Under the pieces are notes generated by a model. It had not been told where the DNA came from. It saw only the letters and a list, made by a program, of their open reading frames with translations, and did no database searches. A stretch of DNA of 64,000 nt from contig NZ_JAEHFV010000009.1 of NCBI RefSeq assembly GCF_016522065.1, positions 1 to 64,000 of the forward strand. The letters run 5' to 3'. Position 1 is the stretch's first letter. The number at the start of each line of letters is the position of its first letter. The translations under genes were made by a program, and so were the position numbers. This DNA comes from Flavobacterium agrisoli. Its GTDB lineage: Bacteria > Bacteroidota > Bacteroidia > Flavobacteriales > Flavobacteriaceae. Positions 34,224 through 41,807 of the stretch are shown here, one piece after another.

Positions 34224-34330
34224 AAAGTAAGTGCTATAAGTCCAGAAGGGTGGCAAGAGGAGGTACGAGTCTTGACATTATGCGCACTTAATTGGCAATT
34301 GTGCAATACCTTAGCTTACTTTTTATTCTT
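34224..34330 (+). ncRNA. Candidate structured RNA on the island
   Basis: AAAGTAAG (34224-34231) pairs with CTTACTTT (34315-34322), and TAAG (34237-34240) with CTTA (34310-34313). Inside are hairpins CCA/TGG (34242-34253), CAAGA/TCTTG (34254-34274) and GCAC..AATT/AATT..GTGC (34284-34304). A T-rich tract follows on the plus strand. Several nested helices in 100 nt suggest an RNA or a replication/transfer structure. No known RNA family is recognised and no promoter was found. Confidence 0.4.
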
Positions 34331-34516
34331 TTTAAAATGGATTTTTTACTCTGATTTTAAAAAGTCTTAGGAAAGTGTATGCTTAAAATCCCAACCAAAT
34401 AGATCCAAAAAAGCATACTCTTTTAAAAAAAAAATATTTTAAAAATCGACAAAATTCTAACTTTTTCAGTTAGGTTTTTGTGGATCTCCTATGGGAAAAA
34501 TACGTATTTTATAAAT

Positions 34517-34545
34517 AAAAAAAAGCCTCACAAATCTGTAAGGCT
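34517..34545 (-). terminator. Terminator of the XRE regulator gene
   Basis: On the minus strand the stem AGCCTTACA / TGTGAGGCT (one mismatch) is followed by a T-run, 30 bp past the stop codon. Confidence 0.75.
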
Positions 34546-34574
34546 CTTGAACTATTCGTCTATGCGACAGTAAA

Positions 34575-34982
34575 TTATTTTTCTTTCAGCAACTTCTCTA
34601 AATAAGCCACTTTTTCTTTCTCAGCTTGAACAAGTCGCTCATAAAGCTCTATAATTTTTTCTACAGTATTAAAAGTAGGTTGATAATTCATCGAACTTGC
34701 AATTAAAGTAGAGTTGTCACTGCTCGTATTATGATATGTATTTCCTATAATATTAAATACTGCTTCGTCACTATAATTTTCGATCCCTTCAGTTGTGACA
34801 CCTAGAGCTTCAGCAATTAAATTTAATTTTTCGGGGTCAATTGTTTCGCTTGTTTCAATATTAGAGACAGATTGCTGGCTAACACCAATAGCGATTGCTA
34901 ATGCTTCTTGTTTCATCCCTCTAAGCTCTCTAATACGGCTGATATTTCTACCGATATGTTTTGGTTTTGTTGCTGTGCTCAT
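34575..34982 (-). CDS. XRE-family helix-turn-helix regulator
   Basis: The 135-residue DNA-binding protein has an HTH_3 domain at about 12-66 (ISRIRELRGMKQEALAIAIG, VSQQSVSNIE). The C-terminus has a coiled coil (LYERLVQAEKEKVAYLEKLLKEK) that probably dimerises it. This layout is common for regulators on Bacteroidota mobile elements. It is divergent from the 537-residue gene at 35156, so the 170-bp gap likely contains its operator. What it controls is unknown; the palindromes at 34089 and 31093 are candidates. Confidence 0.87.
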   Translation of the reverse strand: MSTATKPKHIGRNISRIRELRGMKQEALAIAIGVSQQSVSNIETSETIDPEKLNLIAEALGVTTEGIENYSDEAVFNIIGNTYHNTSSDNSTLIASSMNYQPTFNTVEKIIELYERLVQAEKEKVAYLEKLLKEK

Positions 34983-35155
34983 AGTTCAAAGTTATTTAAA
35001 ATTCTTTCAAAAAAAATGATTTGGTAAAATACAAGCCTGTTTTGGTAGGTTACAATTCGCAGTAGTTCGGTACGGTACAATCTATTACTTACTTGCTATG
35101 TGTTTAAAACAAAAATACAATTTTTCGGATAAGTATTAACAAAAATGGCATAATC

Positions 35156-36769
35156 ATGAAAACGAAAGAAAAACTTTTATTTCCAAAACTTGAAAACGAG
35201 TTTTTAGATAACCTACTAGGACAACTGGTTAATAAACATAATGTTATTCAGATGTTTTTCACCAAAAATCCCTCGTCTAAGTTCTCCTATCTAATAATCC
35301 ACATTGAAAGTAGTATTGATGCAAAGCAACTGCAACAAAATAAATGGGTAAGTAAAGTTAGAAGACTTTATCAAATAGTTGTCTTATTCATTTACTCTAC
35401 AAGACTTCATCATCGATTTTCTTTAGGAGATCCATTTATTGAGCTTTATTGTCAATCTTCAGCTGTTATCTATCAGAATAATGGTTTTAAAAATTCACTT
35501 GTTAGTGGAAGGAATTGGGAAAAATACAAGAAAAGATTTAATACGTATAAAGACCGTTTTCATCATGATCACAACCTTTATAAGTCACACATACAAAATC
35601 TCATTTCAGAAGGTTCTTCAAACAGTATTTTTACTTCATATGAGAGATTGATTGGATTTGATCTAGACTATTTAGAAGAATTGTACTGTGGTAATAAATC
35701 TGGACTAAGTTTAGGTGAGAGGATTACTAATCTAATAGAATATGTTCCTGTTATTCAAAAATACTTTGTCAGAAGTAGTTACAGCAACTATTATCTTACT
35801 GATTTATTTAAAAAAGCAAAAGAAGCAACCGATGATGATGAGCTTATTTATAGAGATGAAATGTATGAAGCAGTTGGAATTGCGCAACAAAAGATTTTTC
35901 ATCTTATTGAAGAGAGATTTGAGGAATTAAAAAAAAATGTAAAAAAAATACGATTTGAAAAACATGCAGTTTTATGTCAAACTCCCGATAAATCAAAAGA
36001 TATAATTCTTAGTGCTGCAATAGAAGCAATTTTAAATTCGACTGAAGTTGAGGAAATTTACTTATTCCATCAAGTTACTTATGGTGAAAGAATAAGCTAT
36101 TATCTAATGCTTATCGTTACAGTAGGAAATAATGAAAAAATAAAATCCATCTCTGAATCTCTCAAATATAAAACTGGAGATAAATATAATTTTGTTTTAT
36201 TAAGCCACTCCCGCTATTGGATACAAAAAAACTTGTATCAATATCAAAGTTTTTTTGTCAGTATTGTAAAAAATGAATACTTGATATATTCAGCAAGTAA
36301 ATATTTTGCTGAATTTCATTGGGAGACAAATCACGATCCTTATCACGCTGACTTATATTTCTATTATACGTCGACAAAAAATACTGCCTCGCAATTCTAT
36401 ACTATTGTCAATAATGCCGAAGAAAATTACCAAGGTTTAGACACGCTTTTTACCCTATTTTTTATATCATTTTGTAGAACATACATTTTTGTAAAGACGT
36501 ATTACTTACCAAATGATTTATCTAATCAATCTTTATGGCAACTATGTGTCTACGCAGATTCCGATATAAGAAAGTATGATTATCTGTTAGAACAATTCTG
36601 GACTGATTTTTTTCCTTATCTAGATAAAAACATGCGTCTTTATCACAAGCTCATAAAACTAAATAAAGATGAGGTTAATCCGATGAATATCATCATTGAC
36701 AAACTAATGAATGAATTAGACAATTTGATCATTAAGGGCGGGGTGCTGTCAAATTTTGAACAAAACTGA
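35156..36769 (+). CDS. Unknown protein, possible nucleotidyltransferase-like plus HEPN-like regions
   Basis: The 537-residue protein has no signal peptide and no membrane helix. I do not recognise a firm family. Residues about 280-400 (IEEIYLFHQ-like strand, YYLMLIVTV, then VLLSHSRYWIQKNLYQ and FFVSIVK) resemble the degenerate nucleotidyltransferase-like region of Bacteroidota HEPN proteins. About 400-500 (ASQFYTIVNNAEENY, ISFCRTYIFVKTYYLP) resembles a HEPN helical bundle, but without a clear RxxxxH motif. It may be an RNase-type toxin relative or an element-specific accessory protein. It is followed by a small gene in the same direction. Confidence 0.55.
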   Translation: MKTKEKLLFPKLENEFLDNLLGQLVNKHNVIQMFFTKNPSSKFSYLIIHIESSIDAKQLQQNKWVSKVRRLYQIVVLFIYSTRLHHRFSLGDPFIELYCQSSAVIYQNNGFKNSLVSGRNWEKYKKRFNTYKDRFHHDHNLYKSHIQNLISEGSSNSIFTSYERLIGFDLDYLEELYCGNKSGLSLGERITNLIEYVPVIQKYFVRSSYSNYYLTDLFKKAKEATDDDELIYRDEMYEAVGIAQQKIFHLIEERFEELKKNVKKIRFEKHAVLCQTPDKSKDIILSAAIEAILNSTEVEEIYLFHQVTYGERISYYLMLIVTVGNNEKIKSISESLKYKTGDKYNFVLLSHSRYWIQKNLYQYQSFFVSIVKNEYLIYSASKYFAEFHWETNHDPYHADLYFYYTSTKNTASQFYTIVNNAEENYQGLDTLFTLFFISFCRTYIFVKTYYLPNDLSNQSLWQLCVYADSDIRKYDYLLEQFWTDFFPYLDKNMRLYHKLIKLNKDEVNPMNIIIDKLMNELDNLIIKGGVLSNFEQN

Positions 36770-36809
36770 GCTGTTTTTATTTAATAATATTTAATCAAAA
36801 AATAAAATC

Positions 36810-37160
36810 ATGGAAATAAATGAAATTGAAAAGCTAAAAATCATCACAAGATTAACCACAAGTTGTTTCACAACTTTGAGACCAAGTGACAGTGAAAATA
36901 GGATTAGCCGCGCTGAAATAAAAGTATATAATTATTATGAACTTGCTTCGATTATAAGAAACCTGATGAAACTATGTATTGTGGCTCTGGATCATGATGG
37001 TGCTGAAATTCCAAAAACAATTCAAAATCAATCAATTGATGTGGGTCTTATTCTGGGAATTGCTTTGCAGTTATTTCCAATTGATGAATTTGAACTACTA
37101 AACGAAATAAGAGAGTTGTTTCCACTAGAAAATGAAAATAGAAACAATAATAATGTATGA
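36810..37160 (+). CDS. Small protein of unknown function
   Basis: The 116-residue, mostly helical, soluble protein is not recognised. It begins MEINEIEKLKIITRLTTSCF and has a hydrophobic central helix region (YYELASIIRNLMKLCIVAL). It lies 40 bp after the 537-residue gene and is probably co-transcribed. Its stop codon is directly followed by the TATCATAGCTG repeats. The start ATG at 36810 is the only good one. It is probably an element-specific protein. Confidence 0.6.
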   Translation: MEINEIEKLKIITRLTTSCFTTLRPSDSENRISRAEIKVYNYYELASIIRNLMKLCIVALDHDGAEIPKTIQNQSIDVGLILGIALQLFPIDEFELLNEIRELFPLENENRNNNNV

Positions 37161-37194
37161 TATCAATAGCTGTATCATAGCTGTATCATAGCTA
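37161..37194 (+). repeat. Three tandem TATCATAGCTG-type repeats
   Basis: Three direct copies of an 11-bp unit (37161-37172 with one extra base, 37173-37183, 37184-37194 ending in A) run into TATATTTTG, a near-match to a -7 element. The layout suggests an operator or recombination-directionality site in front of the excisionase-like gene. Confidence 0.6.
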
Positions 37195-37302
37195 TATTTT
37201 GCTTATGATAATTTGCATCCAGTGATTTATCTTTATAACAATACATGATTGTTGAACAAAAAAGGCTAGAACAGTTCTTTTTTAAATGGAGAGGGAGATA
37301 AA

Positions 37303-37806
37303 ATGAGAAATCAAGACAAGATTAAAAAAAGTAAAAGCGCATTGAATAAAGCTTTGAAGGTATTGAAAGCAAAAGAGGGATCTTTAAGTTCTGAACCACT
37401 AGAAAGAGTGTTCAGAGAATCTGTAGTGAATACAGAGAAGAAAGAAGATAAAGTTAAGAGTTTATCGATTTTGACCATCCCAGAAGTGGCTGCTAAATTA
37501 AATATTGCAAATCAAAGTACAGCTAAAAAATGGCTAGAAAGAAATGGTATTTTAATTCATAGATTTTCAAAACAGAATATCGTTTACGCAATTGAAGTCA
37601 TATGCGAAATCGACAAACCTTTCGTGAGGTCTTTACGATTGAAATACCCCACAAAATGGAAAAAAATTTATAGGAATTTGGTTAAAGATCAGGATGCTTA
37701 TGATCTTATGGTTTTGCAATTAGATGGTGAGTTCGACTTCGGTCCAACTACCAAGGTAAAAAGAAATTCAAGAGATGAGAAATTATATAATGACTTAATG
37801 AAATGA
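37303..37806 (+). CDS. Excisionase-like / helix-turn-helix DNA-binding protein
   Basis: The 167-residue protein has a lysine-rich N-terminus and a winged-helix-like region at about 60-100 (ILTIPEVAAKLNIANQSTAKKWLERNGI), as in MerR/excisionase folds. Its stop overlaps the integrase ATG by 4 bp (ATGA), so the two are translationally coupled. That coupling and the repeats upstream suit a recombination directionality factor. A simple accessory regulator remains possible. Confidence 0.6.
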   Translation: MRNQDKIKKSKSALNKALKVLKAKEGSLSSEPLERVFRESVVNTEKKEDKVKSLSILTIPEVAAKLNIANQSTAKKWLERNGILIHRFSKQNIVYAIEVICEIDKPFVRSLRLKYPTKWKKIYRNLVKDQDAYDLMVLQLDGEFDFGPTTKVKRNSRDEKLYNDLMK

Positions 37807-39074
37807 ATAAGTTAGTACTGCCAAAGAACAAGTACAAAGGCATTAAGATTTATTGTAAAAAATGTAAAGTAGATAATCCTAGGTGTAAACATTTTGATAG
37901 CTTTTCCTATAGAGTAAGAGTCCATATTCCAGGAACTCAGAAAAGAATTAGGTCTAAAGTCTTGAAATCTAAGGTTTATAGCGATGCTGTAATTGAGGCT
38001 ATCAATTTTGAAAAATACTTGATAGCTACCAATTATCAAACAATTGTTGTTGATTCATCGCATGGTAACGATTATTCAGTTGTTGACGCGATAATAAAGT
38101 ATAACCATTACCTAAATGGTGAAAGCGAGTATGCTCAGTTTAAAAAAAACGTTACAGATGAACATCGGAAGGAATTGATACGATTTTGTAAATATTTTGC
38201 TCAGTCATTAAAGAAAAGTAAAAATATTGAGTCAACAAGAATTATAGATGTTACTAGACAAGACGTTTCGGATTTTTATTTATGGGCTGACAATCATTAT
38301 AGTCCGAAAACTTTCAATAAATGTTTGAATGGAGTAAAAAGTTTTTTTGAATTCCTTATCGATATTGAAGAGATTGAGATGAAGAACCCTTTTCGAAAAT
38401 ACTCACGAAAACACATAAGGAAGGCAAATATTGATTCTGTCACCAGAGAAGAATTTAAAGCAATTCTGAAGGCAGTTGACACGTATGATCCTGTTCTTGT
38501 TTTAGGAGGTAGAGGAGAACGAAAAAATATGTTTAAGCCTTATTTGAAAGATGGATTTAGATTGTTCTTGTTAACGGGGGGAAGACGAGAGGAAATAGTT
38601 GATTTAAAATGGTCGGATATTTATGAATCGGTTAGTGGTGTGAAATTTTTTAGAATTCAAAATTTAAAAGTGGCAAGAAGCCGTAATATAGATGGGTTAT
38701 ACAAGTACATTCCGATAAATTCTGATTTGTTTGATTTGCTAATGGAGATGGGATTTCATGAAAAAAAACATACAGATGATTATATATTAGAACCTGAAAG
38801 AAAAGTTCAATCAAAAACAATTATGGATTCACTTTCAAAATCATTCACCCATTATAAAAATGGAGCAGGCATCAAAAAAGAGATTAGTTTGAAGAATTTA
38901 AGGAAAACTTATATCACTTGGGTACATCAAGTAATGCAAAAAGAAACAGGGTTGCTAACTTCTCATTCGACTACTAAGGTACTAGAATCGTATTATATAG
39001 ATCCTCAAATTTTATCAGTAGTTGAAAAAGGGGCTGTTGAAATAAAAATATTTGGAGAAGATTCCTCACTCTAA
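37803..39074 (+). CDS. Tyrosine recombinase (integrase)
   Basis: The 423-residue site-specific recombinase should insert and excise the island at tRNA-Met. A Cys-rich start (YCKKCKVDNPRCKH, 17-30) precedes the arm-binding part. The SAM-like core-binding domain spans about 95-200, then the catalytic domain has Arg261 (TGGRREEIVDLKW), a box II reading KNLRKTY (Arg367, Lys instead of the first His), His388 (SHSTTKVLESYY) and nucleophile Tyr397. The Lys/Asn variant of HxxR is seen in Bacteroidota integrases. It ends 92 bp before the tRNA, and CCTCACT repeats overlap its stop codon. Confidence 0.92.
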   Translation: MNKLVLPKNKYKGIKIYCKKCKVDNPRCKHFDSFSYRVRVHIPGTQKRIRSKVLKSKVYSDAVIEAINFEKYLIATNYQTIVVDSSHGNDYSVVDAIIKYNHYLNGESEYAQFKKNVTDEHRKELIRFCKYFAQSLKKSKNIESTRIIDVTRQDVSDFYLWADNHYSPKTFNKCLNGVKSFFEFLIDIEEIEMKNPFRKYSRKHIRKANIDSVTREEFKAILKAVDTYDPVLVLGGRGERKNMFKPYLKDGFRLFLLTGGRREEIVDLKWSDIYESVSGVKFFRIQNLKVARSRNIDGLYKYIPINSDLFDLLMEMGFHEKKHTDDYILEPERKVQSKTIMDSLSKSFTHYKNGAGIKKEISLKNLRKTYITWVHQVMQKETGLLTSHSTTKVLESYYIDPQILSVVEKGAVEIKIFGEDSSL

Positions 39075-39083
39075 TACCTCACT
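39064..39083 (+). repeat. Right pair of CCTCACT repeats (candidate integrase arm sites)
   Basis: CCTCACT at 39064-39070 (overlapping the last integrase codons) and 39077-39083 matches the pair at the left end in sequence and orientation. Confidence 0.45.
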
Positions 39084-39122
39084 TTTTTTCTTAAGGTCGA
39101 CTCATTTTTTTGAGTTTATTCC

Positions 39123-39210
39123 AATAAAAAACCCTTAAACAGTTGATGTTTAAGGGTTTGTTTTTGTAGCGAAGACGGGAGTTGAACCCGTGACCTCAGG
39201 GTTATGAATC
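39123..39210. repeat. attR: right direct repeat of the island
   Basis: This 88-bp block matches 14619-14706 (50 bp identical, three mismatches in the terminator part). It is the element's own copy, which restores the 3' half of the tRNA and brings its own terminator. Confidence 0.93.
39129..39165. terminator. Terminator carried in with the island
   Basis: The perfect 12-bp stem AAACCCTTAAAC / GTTTAAGGGTTT is followed by Ts. It serves the integrase transcript and could also stop tRNA-Met transcription from the other side. Confidence 0.8.
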
Positions 39211-39240
39211 CTGCGCTCTAACCAACTGAGCTACCTCGCC
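39167..39240 (-). tRNA. tRNA-Met (anticodon CAT)
   Basis: A 74-nt minus-strand cloverleaf has the anticodon loop TTCATAA (CAT) and the T arm GGGTTCAACTCCC. The acceptor GGCGAGG pairs with CTTCGCT through two G-T pairs, so it does not look like an initiator. It could be elongator Met, or Ile if the C is modified to lysidine. It is rebuilt by the island at its 3' half. Confidence 0.9.
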
Positions 39241-39275
39241 ATTTCAATAAGTAATCTTGATCCTTATTGCGGGTG

Positions 39276-39306
39276 CAAATATAGAAATAATATTATAGCG
39301 TACAAA
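39276..39306 (-). promoter_or_regulatory. Promoter of tRNA-Met
   Basis: On the minus strand TTTG, 19 bp, then TATATTTG match fully. It lies on the chromosomal side, so island insertion leaves tRNA expression intact. Confidence 0.8.
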
Positions 39307-39393
39307 CATAATTTAAAGAAAAAAAAATATTTTTGAAAATGCTTTTTTTATGTAGTAATATTCTATATATTTCCAAAAAATTAAATGTAGCAC

Positions 39394-39786
39394 ATGGATC
39401 AAAAAGTACGTTACGAAATAGAGTTCCCTATAAATTCATCACCGCAATTATTGTATCAATATATATCTACTCCATCAGGACTTTCAGAATGGTTTGCTGA
39501 TAATGTAAATTCAAGAGGCGAGTTTTTTACCTTCATTTGGAACGATTCCGAAGAAAAAGCACGATTAGCATCCAAGAAAGCAGGTGAAAAAGTAAAATTC
39601 AAATGGGTTGATGCTAATAACAAAGATTCAGAGTATTTTTTCGAACTGCATATTTTAGTAGACGAAATTACCAAAGATGTTTCCTTAATGGTGGTTGATT
39701 TTGCCGAGCAAGACGAAATAGGAGAAGCTAAACAATTGTGGGAGAACCAAGTTTCCGATTTAAAACATCTTATCGGTTCTGTTTAG
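39394..39786 (+). CDS. SRPBCC/START-like domain protein
   Basis: The 130-residue cytoplasmic protein has a helix-grip fold of the SRPBCC (AHSA1/START-like) superfamily: FPINSSPQLLYQYISTPSGL, SEWFADNV, then FTFIWNDSEE. Such proteins bind hydrophobic ligands or act as chaperone cofactors; the ligand is not predictable. It is widely kept in flavobacteria. It is the first gene right of the island and is followed after 54 bp by an aminotransferase gene. Confidence 0.85.
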   Translation: MDQKVRYEIEFPINSSPQLLYQYISTPSGLSEWFADNVNSRGEFFTFIWNDSEEKARLASKKAGEKVKFKWVDANNKDSEYFFELHILVDEITKDVSLMVVDFAEQDEIGEAKQLWENQVSDLKHLIGSV

Positions 39787-39840
39787 AAAAGTCTTTTTTA
39801 TAACTTATATTTGCCCTGAATCAATTTTCAGGGTTTTTTT

Positions 39841-40671
39841 ATGATTAATTTTAACGGTACCATTACACAAGAAGATAATATTTTAACTCATAACCGAGCA
39901 TTTTTATACGGAGATGGCGTTTTTGAAACAGTTAAAATTACTGATAATAAAGTTTTGTTTCTTGAAGATCATTATTTTAGATTGATGTCTTCTATGCGAA
40001 TTGTACGAATGGAAATTCCGATGTTTTTTACTATGGAATTTTTTGAAGAGCAGATTTTATCTTTAGCAAATGAACAAGGAATTGCCAAAGGAGCTCGCGC
40101 TCGAATTACCGTTTTCCGTAATAATGGCGGATTATATTTGCCAACTACGAACAACGTTTCCTATTTAATTCAAGCAACTCGGCTTGATAGTCCGCAGTAC
40201 GAAACCTTTTCGAATGCGTACGAAGTCGATTTATACAAGGATTTTTATGTTACCAAACAGTTGCTGTCCTCTATAAAATCGACAAATAAAATAATAAATA
40301 TCACAGCAAGTATTTATGCAAGCGAAAATGCATTAGATAATTGCTTGTTGCTTAATGATAGTAAAAATGTAATCGAGGCTTTACAGGGCAATTTATTTAT
40401 GGTATCGGGTAATCGAATTGTAACTCCTCCAGTATCAGAAGGCTGTTTAAACGGCGTAATGCGTAAACAAATTATCGCATTACTTAAAAAAGAATCTCAT
40501 TTGGAATTTGCTGAAGAAATGATTTCACCATTTGATCTTCAAAAGGCAGATGAATTATTTGTGACCAACGTAATCATGGGAATTCGTCCGATTACAAAAT
40601 ACAGAAAAAAAGAGTTTGTTACTACTACGGCTCGCTATTTAGTTCAAAAACTAAATGAAAGTTTAGCGTAA
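39841..40671 (+). CDS. Class IV PLP aminotransferase (4-amino-4-deoxychorismate lyase / BCAT-like)
   Basis: The 276-residue PLP enzyme of fold type IV opens with NRAFLYGDGVFETVKI, the family's motif. The Schiff-base lysine lies in SSIKSTNKIIN (about residue 142 or 147), the PLP-binding Glu in VIEALQGNLF, and the phosphate site in GCLNGVMRKQ. The length is nearer to 4-amino-4-deoxychorismate lyase (pabC, folate synthesis) than to branched-chain aminotransferase, but the substrate cannot be set by sequence alone. It converges with yqgE, with 1 bp between the stops. Confidence 0.85.
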   Translation: MINFNGTITQEDNILTHNRAFLYGDGVFETVKITDNKVLFLEDHYFRLMSSMRIVRMEIPMFFTMEFFEEQILSLANEQGIAKGARARITVFRNNGGLYLPTTNNVSYLIQATRLDSPQYETFSNAYEVDLYKDFYVTKQLLSSIKSTNKIINITASIYASENALDNCLLLNDSKNVIEALQGNLFMVSGNRIVTPPVSEGCLNGVMRKQIIALLKKESHLEFAEEMISPFDLQKADELFVTNVIMGIRPITKYRKKEFVTTTARYLVQKLNESLA

Positions 40672-40672
40672 A

Positions 40673-41233
40673 TTAATTTAAATACGGGTTTTCGGGCGCA
40701 TTCGACCAAATCAGGTAATCGCCGCCTAACTCTAGCAATTGCTCTCTCCAGAAATGGGTGGTTGATTTACCAATAATTTTATTTTTGTAATTATTATCGG
40801 TAATAATCCAGGAGTTCTCTTGCATTTCGTTCTCTAATTGTTTTTCGTCCCAACCCGTGTATCCTAGAAAAAAGCGGATATTACTTTTGTTAATAGTTCC
40901 TGTATTAATCAATTCTTTGGTAGACTCAAAATCGCCTCCCCAATAAATACCATTAGAAATTTCTACACTATTCGGAATCAGATCCGGAATGTTGTGTATA
41001 AAATAAAGATTATCTTGCTCTACAGGACCTCCATTGTATATCTTGAATGAAGCATTTATCTCAGGGATTAAATCATTAATAGTATATTTTAAAGGTTTAT
41101 TAATGATGAATCCTATCGAGCCTTCTTTATTGTGATCTGCTAATAAAATTACCGATCTATTAAAAGATAGATCTCCAATTATAGAAGGTTCAGCAATGAG
41201 AAGGTGTCCTTTTTTTAATTTTTCTGAAATCAT
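40673..41233 (-). CDS. YqgE/AlgH family protein
   Basis: The 186-residue protein of the YqgE/AlgH family (UPF0301) opens with KKGHLLIAEPSIIGDLSFNR and continues SVILLADH...GSIGFIINKP and YNGGPVEQDNLYFIH. Its role is not settled; a link to alginate regulation is known in Pseudomonas. The frame is open to an ATG at 41317, but ATG 41233 gives the family's length. It lies downstream of the HU gene on the same strand, after a terminator. Confidence 0.92.
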   Translation of the reverse strand: MISEKLKKGHLLIAEPSIIGDLSFNRSVILLADHNKEGSIGFIINKPLKYTINDLIPEINASFKIYNGGPVEQDNLYFIHNIPDLIPNSVEISNGIYWGGDFESTKELINTGTINKSNIRFFLGYTGWDEKQLENEMQENSWIITDNNYKNKIIGKSTTHFWREQLLELGGDYLIWSNAPENPYLN

Positions 41234-41299
41234 ACGGCTACAATTTTTATTAAATTTAACAATAATTTTTTTAAAAACCGAAAATAAATCGGTAAACCG

Positions 41300-41328
41300 T
41301 AAAAAAAAACCTTCCATTAGGAAGGTTT
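41300..41328 (-). terminator. Terminator of the HU gene
   Basis: On the minus strand the stem AAACCTTCC / GGAAGGTTT is followed by a T-run, 26 bp past the HU stop codon. Confidence 0.82.
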
Positions 41329-41353
41329 ATATATTTTGGGGTCAAATCTTTTT

Positions 41354-41626
41354 TTAGTTTACAGCACCTTCTAATTCAGCACCAGCTTTAAACTTAACAA
41401 CGTTTTTAGCAGCGATTTGAATTGTTTTCCCAGTTTGTGGATTTCTACCATCTCTTGCAGCTCTTGAAGAAACTGACCAAGATCCAAAACCTACTAAAGA
41501 AACTTTACCACCTTTTTTCAAAGTAGCTCCTACGTTTCCTAAAAATGATTCTAAAGCTAACTTAGCAGCAGCTTTTGTAATTCCTGCGTCAGCAGCGATA
41601 GCATCGATTAATTCAGACTTGTTCAT
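41354..41626 (-). CDS. hup: HU-family DNA-binding protein
   Basis: The 90-residue nucleoid protein bends and compacts DNA as a dimer. MNKSELIDAIAADAGITKAAA is the HU start, GFGSW and the beta-arm GRNPQTGKTIQIAA follow (with the intercalating proline). The full length fits. It may also assist the island's recombinase, which is speculation. It has a strong promoter (41672-41701) and its own terminator, so it is a single-gene unit. Confidence 0.96.
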   Translation of the reverse strand: MNKSELIDAIAADAGITKAAAKLALESFLGNVGATLKKGGKVSLVGFGSWSVSSRAARDGRNPQTGKTIQIAAKNVVKFKAGAELEGAVN

Positions 41627-41671
41627 AATAATTAGTTATTAATTGTTGGTTAAAAAAAAATTGTCTACACA

Positions 41672-41701
41672 CAAATTTAGTAGGAAATCTGTTCCTTGCA
41701 A
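41672..41701 (-). promoter_or_regulatory. Promoter of the HU gene
   Basis: On the minus strand TTG, 19 bp, then TAAATTTG match the Bacteroidota promoter, about 40 nt before the start codon. Confidence 0.72.
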
Positions 41702-41807
41702 GTATTTTGTTCGATTTTACGGCTGATTGTTAATAACTTGCTTTATTTGTTCATAAAGCCGTTCTTTTTTACCTTAAAATGAGTCTTAAAGCCCTATTTT
41801 GTTGGGT

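Larger units (their letters stand above)
34052..34574. other. Intergenic stretch with palindrome, structured RNA candidate and terminator
   Basis: No protein gene is seen. From left to right it holds a palindrome (34089-34121), a multi-helix structure (34224-34330) and the XRE-gene terminator (34517-34545). Confidence 0.5.
14707..39210. mobile_element. Integrative mobilizable defence island in tRNA-Met
   Basis: The element of about 24.5 kb is bounded by the 88-bp repeats and has its tyrosine recombinase adjacent to the intact tRNA. Mobility genes are an integrase, an excisionase-like protein, an XRE regulator, a Toprim/CHC2-type primase, MobC and a relaxase, with a hairpin-rich oriT candidate. 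No VirB4, TraG/coupling protein or Tra genes are seen, so it fits an integrative mobilizable element that borrows a conjugation machine. The cargo is AbiE, SIR2-HerA, a CoiA-like nuclease with an overlapping coiled-coil gene, and an ATPase-HNH-ATPase-STAND run. Mobility genes are at the right, cargo at the left and centre. Confidence 0.88.

Noticed and set aside
37161..37194. CRISPR array
   Set aside because: The units are 11 bp and directly adjacent with no spacers; no cas genes are in the window.
14707..39210. Prophage
   Set aside because: There are no capsid, terminase, portal, tail or lysis genes; the mobility genes are of mobilisation type.
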